From positions 248,001-312,000 of the forward strand of contig JADLSH010000281.1 in NCBI GenBank assembly GCA_016169945.1: DNA of 64,000 nt, given 5' to 3'. The notes beneath the pieces were generated by a model. The model was not told where the DNA came from. It was given only the letters and a program-made list of their open reading frames with translations, and searched no databases. The DNA is from Trachythela sp. YZ-2020. Lineage: Eukaryota > Cnidaria > Anthozoa > Malacalcyonacea > Clavulariidae. Below are positions 11,701-23,112 of the stretch, in pieces. A program made the position numbers and the translations under genes. Position 1 is the stretch's first letter; each line of letters opens with the position of its first letter.

Positions 11701-14700
11701 CAAATCTCAGTTCTTAAAACCTTTTTGACTTAAATTTCATTTCATTTTCTACTTAAATTATAGCCCCCTTGACCCCCCTAGTGTCTGCCACAGGTTATAC
11801 CCTGTATTTGAGTTCACTTGATGGTTATAATGTTTACAGTTGTGCCAATAGAAGCGTTTTGAAAAATGTTGATCAATTCATTTCCTCACTTCGACAAATT
11901 CCTTCAAAATTTCCTAACTTCCTGTTTGAATTGACAAGTTATTAGAATCTGCCAGCATAAGTACTGTTGGTGAAACACAAAAAGAAATGCTATATAAAGC
12001 GCAATTATAAAATACTTTACAAGATCTACAAGTATTTATATTGAAAAGCGACTGGGAACGAGTCTGCAATATGATGGCTAATGCCAAGGCTCTTATTTGC
12101 GATGATTTCTAAATGCTTTAAAATTGTTATGCATGCATGATCCCAACTACCCAACAAATTTTGATATTTTCGTATATGGATATTTTTTCGCTGATTGAAA
12201 AATCAAATAATAGTAATCTAACAGCAAAAAGTAATATTTAATTTCTTTTTTCTAGGCTTTAGTTGCATCTGCACATGTTCCCTTCTATTCTGGCATCATG
12301 CCTCCCACGTTCCGTGGAGAGGTGAGTGTATAAAACATTAGATTTGCATATTAAAATTAGGGATGAGCCAATGGCCGTATTTATATTAAAAGATGTCTTA
12401 AACGTCTGAGACGACTTAAACGTCTCACTCTGAGACGACTTAGTAGTCTATTCATCTCATATTTATATTATATAGTCACACTTAACACAAGACGTTTAAT
12501 TTGTCCAGACATCTAAGGCATCTTGTAATATACTAAATATACAGCCAATAATTGTTTTTTTATCGGTAAAATCCGATAATCGGTAACTTTTAGGCTTATC
12601 GGTTATTGGGCAATAACATCTATATTTTATCGGCATATACAGCCAATTCAAAAAAGTTTGTCCTTTGCAAACCTTAAACTCTAAAACCTTAAACTCTAAG
12701 CATGAAAAGCACTATGGGAGCGCAAGTTTCAAGTTTAGGAATTGAATTTGGAGGTCATTTGTGAGTGAAATGATTAATATCTCCCTGCAAGGATATATCA
12801 ATCACAAATGGCCACCATATTCAATTCCTAAACTTGAAACTTGTGCTCCCATAGTGCTTTCGAGCATTAGAGTTTGTCCCATCGCGCTTTAGAGTTTTAA
12901 GGTCTCGATCGTTCATAAATGTTTAAACATTCCATCCACATTAGCAAGCAAAATTGGTCATGAAAAACCTGTCAAGAAAAACTTGTTGAGCATACATTTA
13001 CGTTGTTACAGAAACTTGTCAAGGAAAACCTGCTCTTCTCTAGGGAGCTAATTATTACATTTTGCCCTAAATTATTGACCAATATTGGTAACTACCGATA
13101 TATCGGCCGATTTATAAGCCCATATTATATCGTATCTGAATTTATCATATCATAAATAGGATTTTTCGTTATCAGCATCGTTTTGCATACAATTATAGTT
13201 GGAAGTGAAAAGTTTGCACAGACCCATAGTTTGCATGATTAAGTTGTTTCTACAACTGGATGGTTGGTCATGCACTATATTTGGAACAACACACCAGTTG
13301 TGAACAATAATTGAACTTGTCATGCATATTCACTTTTGTTAGGGGCTGTTTATATTGAAATAAGCTGGCCTAGTAAGCTAGACAGCCGGCAAGCGAGATG
13401 ACTTTTGTTTATATTGGAAAATTTCATCCTGCTTGCTGGGCCGTTTCCCAATGTATCAGCCGATGGTGGACATGTATCGGCTCTTGAACAATCGGTATCG
13501 GAAATTGGCTCTTTTTAATATCGGCTCATCTGTGGTGCTTTCATCCCCTCAACCGTGCCAGCTTGGTTAGTGAGTGTCTATGTGGGGAAATTTTCATCCT
13601 GGTAACAGAGATCTCACCTCTTTCAAGTGAGATCTTGGCAACCTGGCCAGCCCGGTTGTTCATATAAACACAAAGTAGTTTCCACTTTAAAAATAACTAT
13701 GTATGTGGCGAGATATCAGTTACCGGGTTGTCAGCTAACCGGGACAGCCCAGTTTCCATTTTAGCAGCCCCTTAGTCTAGTTGAATCAGCAAATGCTTGA
13801 ATTTTGTGGCAGACACCAGTATACATACTGTATATACACAGTTGATGCAGTTTCTGTAAATGTGGTATTTTGTCAATGTTTCCCTTTGTAGTACCATGTT
13901 GATGGTGGTATTTCAAACAATTTACCACAACACTTTGATGGGGAAACTATAACAGTGACACCATGGAGTGGAGAGAGTGATATCTGTCCAGAAGATGACT
14001 CAAACAGCTTTAATCACATCATGTTTGCCAACACCAGCATCCGTTTCAGCGCTCAGAATTTTTATCGAATCTGCCGTGCGTTCTTTCCACCTGATGTTCA
14101 TGTTCTCAGCAAGATGTGCAAACAGGGATACACTGATACCATTAAGTACTTAAAAGTGCACTGTAAGTTGTAAACAAACTTTAAAAAATATGTGAAATGA
14201 GAAAAACTATATCTTTTCATCCTTACTTCCGTGTGTACCCCATAACCAGCTAGGGATGACGTTTTTGTAAAGACTACAGGTGTATGTACCACAGGATACC
14301 ACGGTACCACAGAATACCAGTCTTATTTATTGATCTTATAAAATTTGGAGGAAACATACTATATACTTTATTTGTGTGAATATATATTAGTTTTAGTTCT
14401 AGTTGACAAATAAAAAACAGAAAATGAATATTTTCCTAAAAATTCTTAAAAATAATCAGGATTAACAAAAAATAACATCCTATGTTTTGTTACTTTTTTC
14501 CCGCATAATGCCTGTAAAATTCGAAAGTTTAAAAATAATTTTGCAAACCAGTATAATTTATGTTGATCACTACTTTTTCTATGCAACACAACATTATTAC
14601 TATACAGGAATCACACCAAGGAATCAATTTTACCATTGAAAAACTGAATTTTTCAAAATTATTGATAAACCAGGTATTCTTTGGTTTCACCACTGGTATG

Positions 14701-17700
14701 CTGTACTGATTTTAGTATTTACCTTTCACTAAATTAAGTTAGCAATATCCTACAGTATTATCACACAACATGACACACCAAATCCTGGTACAATTTAATA
14801 AACCGTTGCTTATTTATCTCTGCACTGGTATTCTGTGGTACATTAGAGTTTGTTCCACAGAATGTTCAATTAAAACAAAATATTTAAGTCTATGAAATCT
14901 ATCCCCAAAACCCCCAGGAAGAAAAAATATATCGATAAACTACACTAAAAAATATTAAGAAGCCACATTATATATATTTGACACAAGATATGGAACATGT
15001 AAATTTTTGCGGTATTCTGTGGTACATACACCTGTAATAAAGGCATGTTGACACAATCCGATTTGTCGAATCTGATTCTCCTCCTAACGTATGTGATTTA
15101 ATACAATACAGCAACAACTGCACTTTTCGCCAGGTATGAGCCAATGGCCTTACTCTTGTTAGCAAATCCAGTATATCACATGCGTCAAGAGAAGAATTGG
15201 TTCCGACAAATCGGATCGTGTGAATTAGCCATCGTAAAAGTGTATAAGGCCACTATAAGTTAATGTTTAGTTCCTTGTCCGCTGTTTAACCGTTCAGGAT
15301 GCGGGCGGGCGGGTGGTTAGGACTGTCTATAGGACATAAAATACAACGTACATTTTGGAGAGTCATCAGCTAGATTCTTCATGCTCACTGTATGGGATCA
15401 TTACGTTTTAAAAAGTAATATAAATATATTTTTGTTTACGCAAAAATAGAAAACGATAATCAAGGCAAAATAATCAGGTCCTTTATACAGTCAAATCCAG
15501 TGTTCTTTTGCAAGGAACATTGCAATATTGTCACGCAATATTGCAATTTTGATTTGGAGATTGCTCTAATGCTCTGAGCAATTTGCAACTGGTCCGAACA
15601 AATTGCAAATTGAAATTCACAACCAGGTGTGTAAACAAAGCTTCTGATTGGCTTCTAGCAAAAGAAGAAACCAATCAAATGCTCCGAGCAATTCGATTGG
15701 ACCTTCCTTGTTGCTAGTAGCCAATCCGAGGCTTTGTTTACAAAACTGGTTGTGAATTTCAATTGCAATTTGTTCACACCAGTTGCAAATTGCTCAGAGC
15801 AATCTCTAAATCAAAATTGCAATATTGCGTGACAATATTGCAATGTTCCTCGCAACAGAACACTGGATTTGACTGTAACTAATGTACTGGAGGCAAAAGC
15901 CCCCCAGCCCCCATGTTGCCCCCCCCCCCCCTCCATGTTGCCCCCCCCCCCCAGTAAGCTATTTTGGCACTTTATTAGAGGAAAGTTATGGTATTCTCAC
16001 AACAAAACCTGGCTCCGTTTAGATGGGATATATCAAAAATTGCCTCTGAAAATGAAGGAAATCAAGCCACAGAGACTCAAGAATTCCAAATTTTTCTGGG
16101 GGAGGACCCCCACACCCCCCTTCACCGTCCTACACCTGTAACACACCACCTACTTGTTACGTCCCCTTTCGATGATGCCCCCCCTCCACTAACGAGTTCT
16201 TAAAAAAGGCCCTGAAAATAATATAAGCAAAAACATAGTTGTAACATGCAGTCTTGAGAGCGTGAATGAATTTCATGTGACATGTGTTTATATCAGCCCT
16301 TTCTGGTATCCTTAAAGTGTTCTACTCTGCTGTAAAGTTGAAAACCTTTGAAAAGCATGTTAAAACATAGAAATTGTAATGCAAACAGAAATAGTCCTAA
16401 GAAAATCCGTTCTTGAAAATGGATGCGGGCGGTGGACCAGAAATTATTTTTTTCCATTTATGCCACTTCATGAAACCTTTAAATATATAATTCTGTTTAT
16501 TGATAGATCCAGAATATTTAATTGAACGAACACCTAAAGGTAGAAAAACGTCTTGTGGCTGCAGCTTATCTGATACGGAATTGCCTGAAAGTATTAACAC
16601 TACAATAACAGTTACTGCAATGGAGTCAACGATAGAAGCAAGCGAGGAAGATAGGCAACTGGTTTCAAAGAATGTCCTAGAACGATGTGGTGAATGTAAC
16701 TTGGATAATTGTAAGTATTAAAGTTATTAAACTCCATAGTCCACACTTCCACACTTCCACAGGCACAGTATACTGAAGGCCATGTTAAAACTATAGGCAA
16801 TATTTTATGTATCTTTAACGTGGAACCTATCATTCTGGCTGTTTAACATGTCATTATAACAAGTATTCATAACAAATTTCAAGTCGATACAATTATTCCT
16901 TCGCGATTTAAGTGAATAATTCTTATTGCTGACGTTAGCAATATTTTCAAATACCGTTATTATGTTAAAAGGTATGTTTTCCAAACCTAAATCGAAAAAT
17001 TTGGTTAGCTTTTAAGTGCAATATATAGTATCATAGTAAACCATTGAACCAATGTAGTAAACAGAATATAGACATGTGTAATAAAGCACTATCTCCCCAA
17101 GAGATAAGAGCCTGTGAAAGAGGTTGACACGTGGCCTGGGGATGGATGTCATCCAGCATGCATGCATGGCCGCCAATAAACAAATGCTCAAGGAAAGATG
17201 TGTTTTAATCGCATGTCCATATTCTGTTTGCTATGCAGGGTTTGTGCAGGTCCTTAACTCCTTGAAAAGTGCTTGAATTGAAAAATTAATTTCAAGGGCA
17301 CTTAAAAAGTGCTTTAAAATACAAAAGTTGTTAAAAGTGCTTGAATATCACACGCATTGTTAATTCAAAATAGAACATAATTATCTAATGAGGACATTTT
17401 CATAATTTATCTAGCAAATACTGTAAGAAGTCGCTTGTCTTCCATTATTTTACTATGGTTATCGCTTAGCTGCCATCATTTGTTTGCAAGACAATAAAAA
17501 GTCATTGAAAAGTTTATTTTTAGTGTTTGAATAGTCCTTGAAAAGTCCTTAAATCTTCTTATTGGGAACTTGCACGAACCCTGATCAGTATGACAAAAGA
17601 TATAGAGTAATATAGCTATTAAACAGAATATATAGACATGCATGTGTATAAAAAAACACATCTTTCCTTGTCATTGGGCCGGCAGTTGCTTTTTTTGGCC

Positions 17701-20700
17701 GCCATGTTGGATGGTATTCTCATAAATACTTGTTTTAATGACACACAAAACATGTTAAATAGCCAGATTTATGGGTTCGACGTTAACGATTTTACAATTT
17801 TGTTATACGTGAAGGTGCACAACCTCTATATGGTCATGCATGCATGTTACCTAAATACTTTAGCCTACCTTACAAGGAATGCTTTTAACTCATAAACTTC
17901 ATAGCCTAATCGACACGTGTGAGATAAGCACGAACATAAAGATAATCACAAGGTAAACGGATTTAATAAAATATGCATTTAATATAATATATATAAATGG
18001 GCAAAAATATGTATAAATGGGCAAAAAACACATACATGATGCTTGTATTGCCTTTTAAAGGCAAAACAGAAGACTATTTCAAGACGTTATCGTGCTTATA
18101 AGATAATAAACATAACGTTTATCATGTACTTGTCTAAAATATACATAATTTATTTTTAGTAAAGCTATAACTAATTGTTATAATAGCAATAAAGTAGGTG
18201 TTTGTGCAAAATTTAAGATTATTTTAGTATGTTTCAAACAAAATATGTAAACAAATCAATGTATTTTTGTTAACACGAATTATTCTAGAAGGAAAAAACT
18301 TTGTCTTTTTACCATTTCCTGACTGCATTTGTCTCTATAATTCCCAACTTTGAAGAAGATGCCTTTTTGGGAACGAGGATTTTAGCCCCTGAAGACCATA
18401 TGACCTAGGGGTAAATGTCTATCCTTTAGTGTAAACATCGCTTTAGAAAGTAAGAACATTAAAAATGATAGGTGGTGGAAAATTGGAATAGTATCTCCCC
18501 CGTTTTGAGGACGATTTCACAGAAAACTGAATGTTGTAAAATTATAACAACGTTGTAGTTAACTTAATTAGAATTTTGAGTATTCAGTATACTATTTGCA
18601 TGGAAATATAACGGAATTCTGATTAGTCGAGAGCCTATAGAGGGGTAAGATTATTTCGTTAATTGTACTGCAGAATGGAGTGGGGCTTGAGAACGAACTT
18701 CAACGAAAAACAACAATATTCAAAAAGCCATGCCAACCATAGGAAAGTAACAAGTTTGTCATACAAACAATAAAAAGCGGCCAGTGCAATTTGTCAAAGT
18801 TTTCTATGAGCAACACACAACGTGTATAACCGTTTAAGTTTACTAGAAAACTTTTCTCTTTCCCGTGGTTGAGTTTATTCCTAAAGTTTGGTACTTCATT
18901 TCTAGTGCTTGAAATAGCGAAGGTGGATGTATTGCTTGCAGAGAAAGAATTGTCTTGTTTCGTTACAAAAATGATATACAGTGTTCTCATAAAACCATGT
19001 GTGATAACAGTATCAAAGATTACTCAAATGGCTGAAAGGTAGGTCCGCATATATTAAGTCTATGTATTGTACGTTTCCATCACATATTGTACTTTATCTG
19101 CACATACCAGCTCTGTTCAGTCCGTCATCTCCGTTTGTACCTTTCTACTTGATTGTCGAAATATTTTTATTGAACAACTTCGCGCCAGAGGTGGAAAATA
19201 TTTTTTCTGGGAACTTGGGTTTCAGACTCAAAATATATAATTATAATGAGGTTCAATGATCATTGATTGATTTTGACAATGGACTGATTGGAGTGTTGTT
19301 TCTTGATATTCAGTGGTGTTCATTTTGATACAGTGAATAGAAAATGCATTACAATTGCTAGTCTAGACTAGAGCATACTCTAGTTTTGTTATTACTCATC
19401 AGTTAATTATTAACTTTCAGAACTTTCTGAAAAAATTTCTGTAAAAGTTCAGATCCAAAAATATTTCTGGGAACTAGGTTCCCAGGATCCGATACTTTTT
19501 CCACCTCTGCTTCGCACGTGGCTTCACAAGGTCATTTCACAATTTAGTCTAAATCCAAGTAAAAATTGTTCACTTAGTAGATGAAGGATGTGCTTTGCCC
19601 GAAGTTCTCATTGTTAAGCTGAGTTGTGCATGGAATGATCTTGAGAATGTTAGATTGCTGCAAATGTTAAAAAATCAAGTTACATTCATCGTCTTCTTTA
19701 TTCGAAACGTTGAAAATATAGTGTAATATATATTTCATGTTATTTTTATCATTCAGCATTCTTGTATGTAAAGAAGTTTTTGTACTTAAGAATTTCCAAA
19801 TGTACTTAAGAATTTCCAAATTAGAATACTCTTCAGTCTCTCGCATTCTGACTGTCACTATATAATAATGGAAGCTGTTAGCAAATTATCCCAGGTATTT
19901 TCATAGGAAAAGAACGTTAATCGTTATCAAATACTGTAGTTGCCATTAATGATATAATTTATATTCTGAATAAGGACAAATTATCCTTAATTGCTCATTA
20001 AGGCAGTGTTTAGCCCTTTGCGAAATATTACGAGTACGAATCATTCAGGTTCTCGACACATTTCACATCTAGCTGATGCTGCAAATCTTGATGCTTAAAA
20101 CATTTTTACTCAAAATTGATGCGAAAATGCCTATATAATTGGTTATTGAACTTTCATAGATGAAAACCATTATTACAGCGTATTTTCCTTCCAAAATTAA
20201 TCCGTCAGTCCGGTATTATTCATTGGGTATTAGAATTTATTAGAAATTATTTAGAAGGGAACTGTCCCCACATACAGTGTCTACTAGTAGATGAAAGCAC
20301 TCTCATCTGAGATTTAGTTTGTTCGCGTATTCGTGTATGAGTATATCTCTGGTTTTGTAAAACGCTACTTTTCATATTTTCTTATAGTATTATTCTGAAG
20401 CTACCAAAGATTTCCACTGGCGTTAACTTCCTTGATCTGCTACTGCATACTATCAACGACGCCATTCTTCACTATGAAATTTATCAAAATATTCACTCGT
20501 GTAGTGACAGGTACAATATACAATTGCACTTTTGTAGGGCAAATTTTGCCATGTACAATTAAGGCAAATTTTGACAGGTACAATTAACAATATTGCACTT
20601 TTGTAGGGCAAATTTTGCCATGTTGGTCGGGCAAAAATATATGTTCAAATTATGTTTAGTAAGAACAAAAAACTGTGAAGACCAGTTTGGGCAATTTGAA

Positions 20701-21445
20701 AAAATTGCTAATCTAATATACAACATTTTCTGACCATCATAATTCTGTAAAATCTTCTCCCCAAAGTGCATGAAATGACGTTTCAGAGATTTCAAAATGT
20801 TTTGCGGGAGCATGCCCACATACCCCTAGTGGTCTCGTGTCGTCATCCCCGCTAGCGTCTGAGGCCCCCCATAAACCTTTTTGGTTTTGACCGGCCTCAT
20901 TACGTTGTATCCTGGCCACGTCCTTTTATCGGAATAAACGAACCACATCCTCCTAATGTTTAGACCAAAGTTACTTATTGTTTCAGCAGTACAAGAATGG
21001 ATATGATTGCAGGTAGCCCAGGTGCCCTTTCCTGTTTGGTTTCCCTTGTCTTTACTAATGAAAAATGTATAAACAAATGGTTTAATTGTTTCGTTTTAGC
21101 TGCTCACACAAGTCTCAAGTCTACCGTGCAAGTATTACAGGATTGGAGTATGAAACCTACCAGAACATTGAGAACATTGACACAAGCTCTGACGATTATG
21201 AGACCGCATGCAGTGAATCATCTTTTGTCACGTGTTTATCACGCTCAGTTAGCGCGGATTCTGATCTGGAACTGGAGACATTAAGTTCATCAAGCAGTGA
21301 TACCGTTGTTGATGAGATCTTTTCTGATGAAGAGGTACAATTTGACCTGACTGATCGCCAACTACGAACAGATTATATACTAAACAGTAAAGCAAGATGG
21401 AATGTCGAAGCCGAAAATTTGATACAAAACTATCAGAGAGCATAA
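8298..21445 (+). CDS. PNPLA2: Patatin-like phospholipase, PNPLA2/ATGL group (gene span)
   Basis: In animals this family hydrolyses triacylglycerol at lipid droplets; PNPLA2 (adipose triglyceride lipase) releases the first fatty acid. The N-terminal patatin domain is read across exons 8298-8723, 12256-12321 and 13892-14162. It shows the glycine-rich oxyanion loop GCGFLG (residues 16-21), the nucleophile elbow GASAG with Ser49, and the catalytic Asp168 in the DGG motif. Further family signatures are SGRLHISLTR, SGESDICP, NTSIRF and FFPPD...MCKQGY. These match the vertebrate PNPLA1/2/3/5 branch and make a generic bacterial patatin unlikely. Exon 16507-16710 is a variable linker. Exons 20388-20510 and 21100-21445 give the C-terminal part, ending in an acidic, Ser-rich tail and a stop at 21443-21445. 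Phases join perfectly except between 16710 (phase 1) and 20388 (needs phase 2), so one exon, about 3n+1 nt, is missing from my model; a candidate is described at 19111. The start ATG at 8298 gives the usual short N terminus before the patatin fold. Assignment to PNPLA2 rather than a pre-duplication ancestor cannot be settled by eye. Confidence 0.9.
9400..10140. repeat. Tandem duplication of a roughly 370-bp unit inside an inverted-repeat element
   Basis: Two diverged copies (about 9400-9770 and 9772-10140) share AAAGCTGAACTGGAAG, AAACCCACCCACCCAGAAAC, GTCGGATTGACGTTTTCTGT, GTATGGATGTCGCCCCTAAT and a common end with ACACTTGTACGTCTAC. A third partial copy starts at about 10275. Upstream, 9215-9275 carries the reverse complement of the GTATGGATGT...CGTCGGATTGACG end, so the whole looks like a foldback transposon whose right half has been duplicated. 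Confidence 0.8.
11627..11793. mobile_element. Short hAT-type MITE, 8-bp TSD (GTTATACC)
   Basis: This 167-bp element begins CAGTGGCGGACACT and ends AGTGTCTGCCACAG. It is flanked by perfect duplications GTTATACC at 11619-11626 and 11794-11801. A related fragment, with only one recognisable end (CTAGTGTCCGCCACTG), lies at about 48545-48938. Confidence 0.88.
12256..12321 (+). CDS. PNPLA2: PNPLA2-like exon 2
   Basis: A 66-nt exon between a polypyrimidine tract plus TCTAG and the donor GTGAGT. It encodes ALVASAHVPFYSGIMPPTFR plus GE, matching the ACSGFIPVYCG-type segment of the family. Phase 0 at both ends. Confidence 0.9.
12671..12903. repeat. Foldback element with ACCTTAAAACTCTAA-type ends
   Basis: The arms pair over about 80 bp each (left AGCACTATGGGAGCGCAAGT, right its complement near 12835-12860), around a short centre at about 12785. 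It lies in PNPLA intron 2. No target duplication was resolved. Confidence 0.75.
13892..14162 (+). CDS. PNPLA2: PNPLA2-like exon 3 (catalytic Asp)
   Basis: 271 nt beginning YHVDGGISNNLP, whose Asp in DGG completes the Ser-Asp dyad. Then come SGESDICPED, NTSIRFS and the MCKQGYTD block. The donor is GTAAGT at 14163 and the exit phase is 1. Confidence 0.92.
14277..15034. mobile_element. TA-flanked element with CAGGTGTATGTACCACAG ends
   Basis: Terminal inverted repeats CAGGTGTATGTACCACAG and its complement bound a 758-bp AT-rich element with TA on both sides (14275-14276, 15035-15036). No transposase is encoded, so it is a non-autonomous Tc1/mariner-like candidate in PNPLA intron 3. Confidence 0.8.
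15046..15230. repeat. Foldback with GACACAATCCGATTTGTCG arms
   Basis: The left arm at about 15049-15068 pairs with CCGACAAATCGGATCGTGTG at about 15205-15224. It lies immediately downstream of the previous element. Only the outer 20 bp of each arm pair well. Confidence 0.65.
15488..15875. mobile_element. Foldback MITE, TA target (CAGTCAAATCC ends)
   Basis: A 388-bp palindromic element with ends CAGTCAAATCCAGTGTTC and its complement, flanked by TA (15486-15487, 15876-15877). The arms contain repeated GCAATATTG and GCTCTGAGCAATTTGCAA motifs. In PNPLA intron 3. Confidence 0.85.
16507..16710 (+). CDS. PNPLA2: PNPLA2-like exon 4 (linker)
   Basis: 204 nt after TGATAG. It joins exon 3 in frame (T plus AT) and encodes YPEYLIERTPKGRK followed by a Ser/Thr/Glu-rich, low-conservation linker and a C-x-x-C pair (GECNLDNC). 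The donor is GTAAGT at 16711, exit phase 1. Confidence 0.75.
16711..20387 (+). other. PNPLA intron region with the unresolved exon
   Basis: This includes a dispersed repeat (16870-17900) related to 27240-27570 and 63690-63880 (shared GTCGATACAATTATTC-type, TTCATAACAAATTTCAAG and GCTGACGT[T/C]AGCA motifs), and the hAT MITE at 19186. The missing PNPLA exon should lie here. Confidence 0.5.
19186..19509. mobile_element. hAT-type MITE with 8-bp TSD (CTTCGCGC/CTTCGCAC)
   Basis: This 324-bp element begins CAGAGGTGGAAAATATTTTT and ends with CTTTTTCCACCTCTG. The flanking 8-mers CTTCGCGC (19178-19185) and CTTCGCAC (19510-19517) match at 7 of 8 positions. Both inner arms carry TTCTGGGAACT. Confidence 0.82.
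20388..20510 (+). CDS. PNPLA2: PNPLA2-like C-terminal exon (penultimate)
   Basis: Bounded by TTATAG and GACAG/GTACAA. It encodes a hydrophobic segment with LPKISTGVNFLDLLLHT, which corresponds in position to the LP-x(5)-F-x(3)-LL region of the vertebrate protein. It splices in frame (AG plus C) to 21100. Its entry phase does not match exon 4, so another exon lies between them. Confidence 0.65.
21100..21445 (+). CDS. PNPLA2: PNPLA2-like last coding exon
   Basis: The acceptor is TCGTTTTAG. In the frame set by the previous exon it is open for about 115 codons to TAA at 21443-21445. The product is acidic and Ser-rich (SSSSSDTVVDEIFSDEE), ending NLIQNYQRA. The same exon read in the frame set by exon 4 stops at 21284, which supports the presence of the 20388 exon. 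GGAAAG/GTATGT at about 21457 could be a donor in the 3' UTR. Confidence 0.7.
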
Positions 21446-21476
21446 GACCGAAATTGGAAAGGTATGTATAGCTTAA

Positions 21477-21643
21477 GACGTTCACACACAGCGATTTGTC
21501 GGGCCGATTTTAGGTTTTGCTGAATGTTAATGACGAATATTTTCAGTTGATGATGTCACCAGATGACGTTTGCCACGTATTTTTCAAATATCGTTAACGT
21601 GCATCTGAAATCGGCCCGACAAATCGCAACGTGTGGACGTACC
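21477..21643. mobile_element. TTAA-flanked foldback MITE in the PNPLA 3' flank
   Basis: The arms contain GTTCACACACAGCGATTTGT and CGGCCCGACAAATCGCAACG, with TTAA at 21473-21476 and a degenerate TTTA at 21644-21647. The same family occurs at 58137-58306. It starts 32 bp after the PNPLA stop codon, so it is probably transcribed as part of the 3' UTR. Confidence 0.85.
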
Positions 21644-21647
21644 TTTA

Positions 21648-22848
21648 TATAGACCGAAGATTATCATAATGATTGGGTTTAGGAAGTTGGAAGTTCAGCA
21701 AAAACGCGAAAGGGATTTAAGGGCTTTTTATATGAGAGGCGGAGAAGAGAGAAAGCTAGGTTTACCGTGGCGCCACGAAGATTGAGATCCCACCAATACG
21801 ATTAATAGTTGTCTACTTTCATGTCTGCATCTAAATTGATGTTGTTATTTATGCTCGTATAGAAAACCGTATCAGGATAAATTCATGACTGAGCTCCTGT
21901 TTATCTGAGCCCTACATGAAGGGTTCCTACAGTACAGAAATTTGTAATTGCAGTGCAATTTTCTGTAATCACAGTGCAAAAATCTGTAATCACTATGAAC
22001 CAATGAAATTCGAGCTGAGTTCTGGGTAGACTGCTCAAAAAACCAAAAGACAACAAATGATATATTTAACAATTAGATTTTGAACTCAAGATTTCTATGA
22101 GGTGATAGTTGATGAGGGCGAAGCCCGAATGGACTATCATCTCATAGAAATCGAGAGCGAATAATCTAATTGTTTTAGTAGAAACCAGCAAGAAAACAGT
22201 ATTTCAAAACGTTTTTCATAATTTATTGAAATAAATTCGTTAAAAATCGCGCCGAGGAGATGGCTGTTTCGCTACTCGCTATCTATCGACAATTAGATAG
22301 CGAGAAGCGTAGCCAATCAAATTACAGCATTTGCAATAGTATACTAGTATGATTCTACTAAAAACGGAGAGAAAACTTTATCAGTGGACGGTTCGCCGAA
22401 GCTGGTGTAAGTTTATAGTGAGTTGAAACATGAAAGTATAGTTGTCTCGAACATTTTTATGTATATTATTAATAGTAATAGCATGGTTTCGATTGCAATT
22501 TGGATATAACATGCACGAGTGAGTTTTTCAAAGACCTCAAACTCAGACTTGAGGTCTTTGAAAACCATTGAAGAGCTCATGAGTCCGATTGTCGTCCCAG
22601 TAAACCCCGTCCCACCTCTTGTATAGACAGGTTCTTAGATATAGTGTTTTATTCGCGGTACAAATCTAGAGGTTACCGTCTGTTTAACCTTTTATTAACC
22701 GATGGCTTTCCTTTCACTTGTAGAATATCAAAGGTGTTGTAAATCTGTGGCTTTGGTCAAAGACTTCTTCTGACTTATCTTATGGCGGTAAACCAACTTG
22801 CAACCAAATTCGTGTAAATAAAAACAACGTCAAAGCACTAACAATAAA
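21648..22848. other. Intergenic stretch with two short hairpins
   Basis: Hairpins at about 22085-22150 (TTTCTATGAGGTGATAG and its complement CTATCATCTCATAGAAA) and 22529-22564 (TTCAAAGACCTCAA...TTGAGGTCTTTGAA). Short repeats TAATCACAGTGCAAAAATCT at about 21950-21990. No gene seen. Confidence 0.5.
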
Positions 22849-23112
22849 ATTATTATATAGCAAGTGTCAAAGTTCAATTTTCCTGTTTGCCGATTGGACA
22901 AAACCATATCACGTGCCGGTCCACAAAACGTCATGTTCGGCAACCGGTTAACAATGAAACAATTGTTGACCGGTCAACAATAAAACCGGAAGTGAGGCGC
23001 GAGCTGCTCGCGTCTGCCGGTCGGTTTGCAAGTCGTTCAAAAGAAGATATTAATCTATTATTACGGAATACCAGGTGAATTATTGAGACTTTGACACTTG
23101 CTATATAATAAA
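22849..23112. mobile_element. Foldback element with TATAGCAAGTGTCAAAG ends
   Basis: The left end TTATTATATAGCAAGTGTCA and the right end TGACACTTGCTATATAATAA are inverted repeats. The centre contains a perfect 20-bp palindrome ATTGTTGACCGGTCAACAAT at about 22962-22981. It contains a 63-codon frame of no recognised family. Confidence 0.75.

Larger units (their letters stand above)
8724..12255 (+). other. PNPLA intron 1
   Basis: Repeat-rich intron. It holds the foldback and tandem region 9190-10320, the hAT MITE at 11627-11793, and a fragment at about 11415-11535 (GAAGGGCCTTTGCTCGAAAT, then CACTGGCACCA-type sequence) that is also present at 60150-60245. No other exon-like sequence was recognised. 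Confidence 0.6.

Noticed and set aside
18297..18420. Candidate missing PNPLA exon after TTCTAG (KEKTLSFYHFLTAFVSIIPN...)
   Set aside because: Open for about 39 codons, but no similarity to the family, and no donor giving the required phase was seen.
16711..21284. Direct splice of PNPLA exon 4 to the 21100 acceptor
   Set aside because: Phase leads to the shorter frame ending at 21284 and loses the acidic tail; the 20388 exon gives a consistent frame to 21445.
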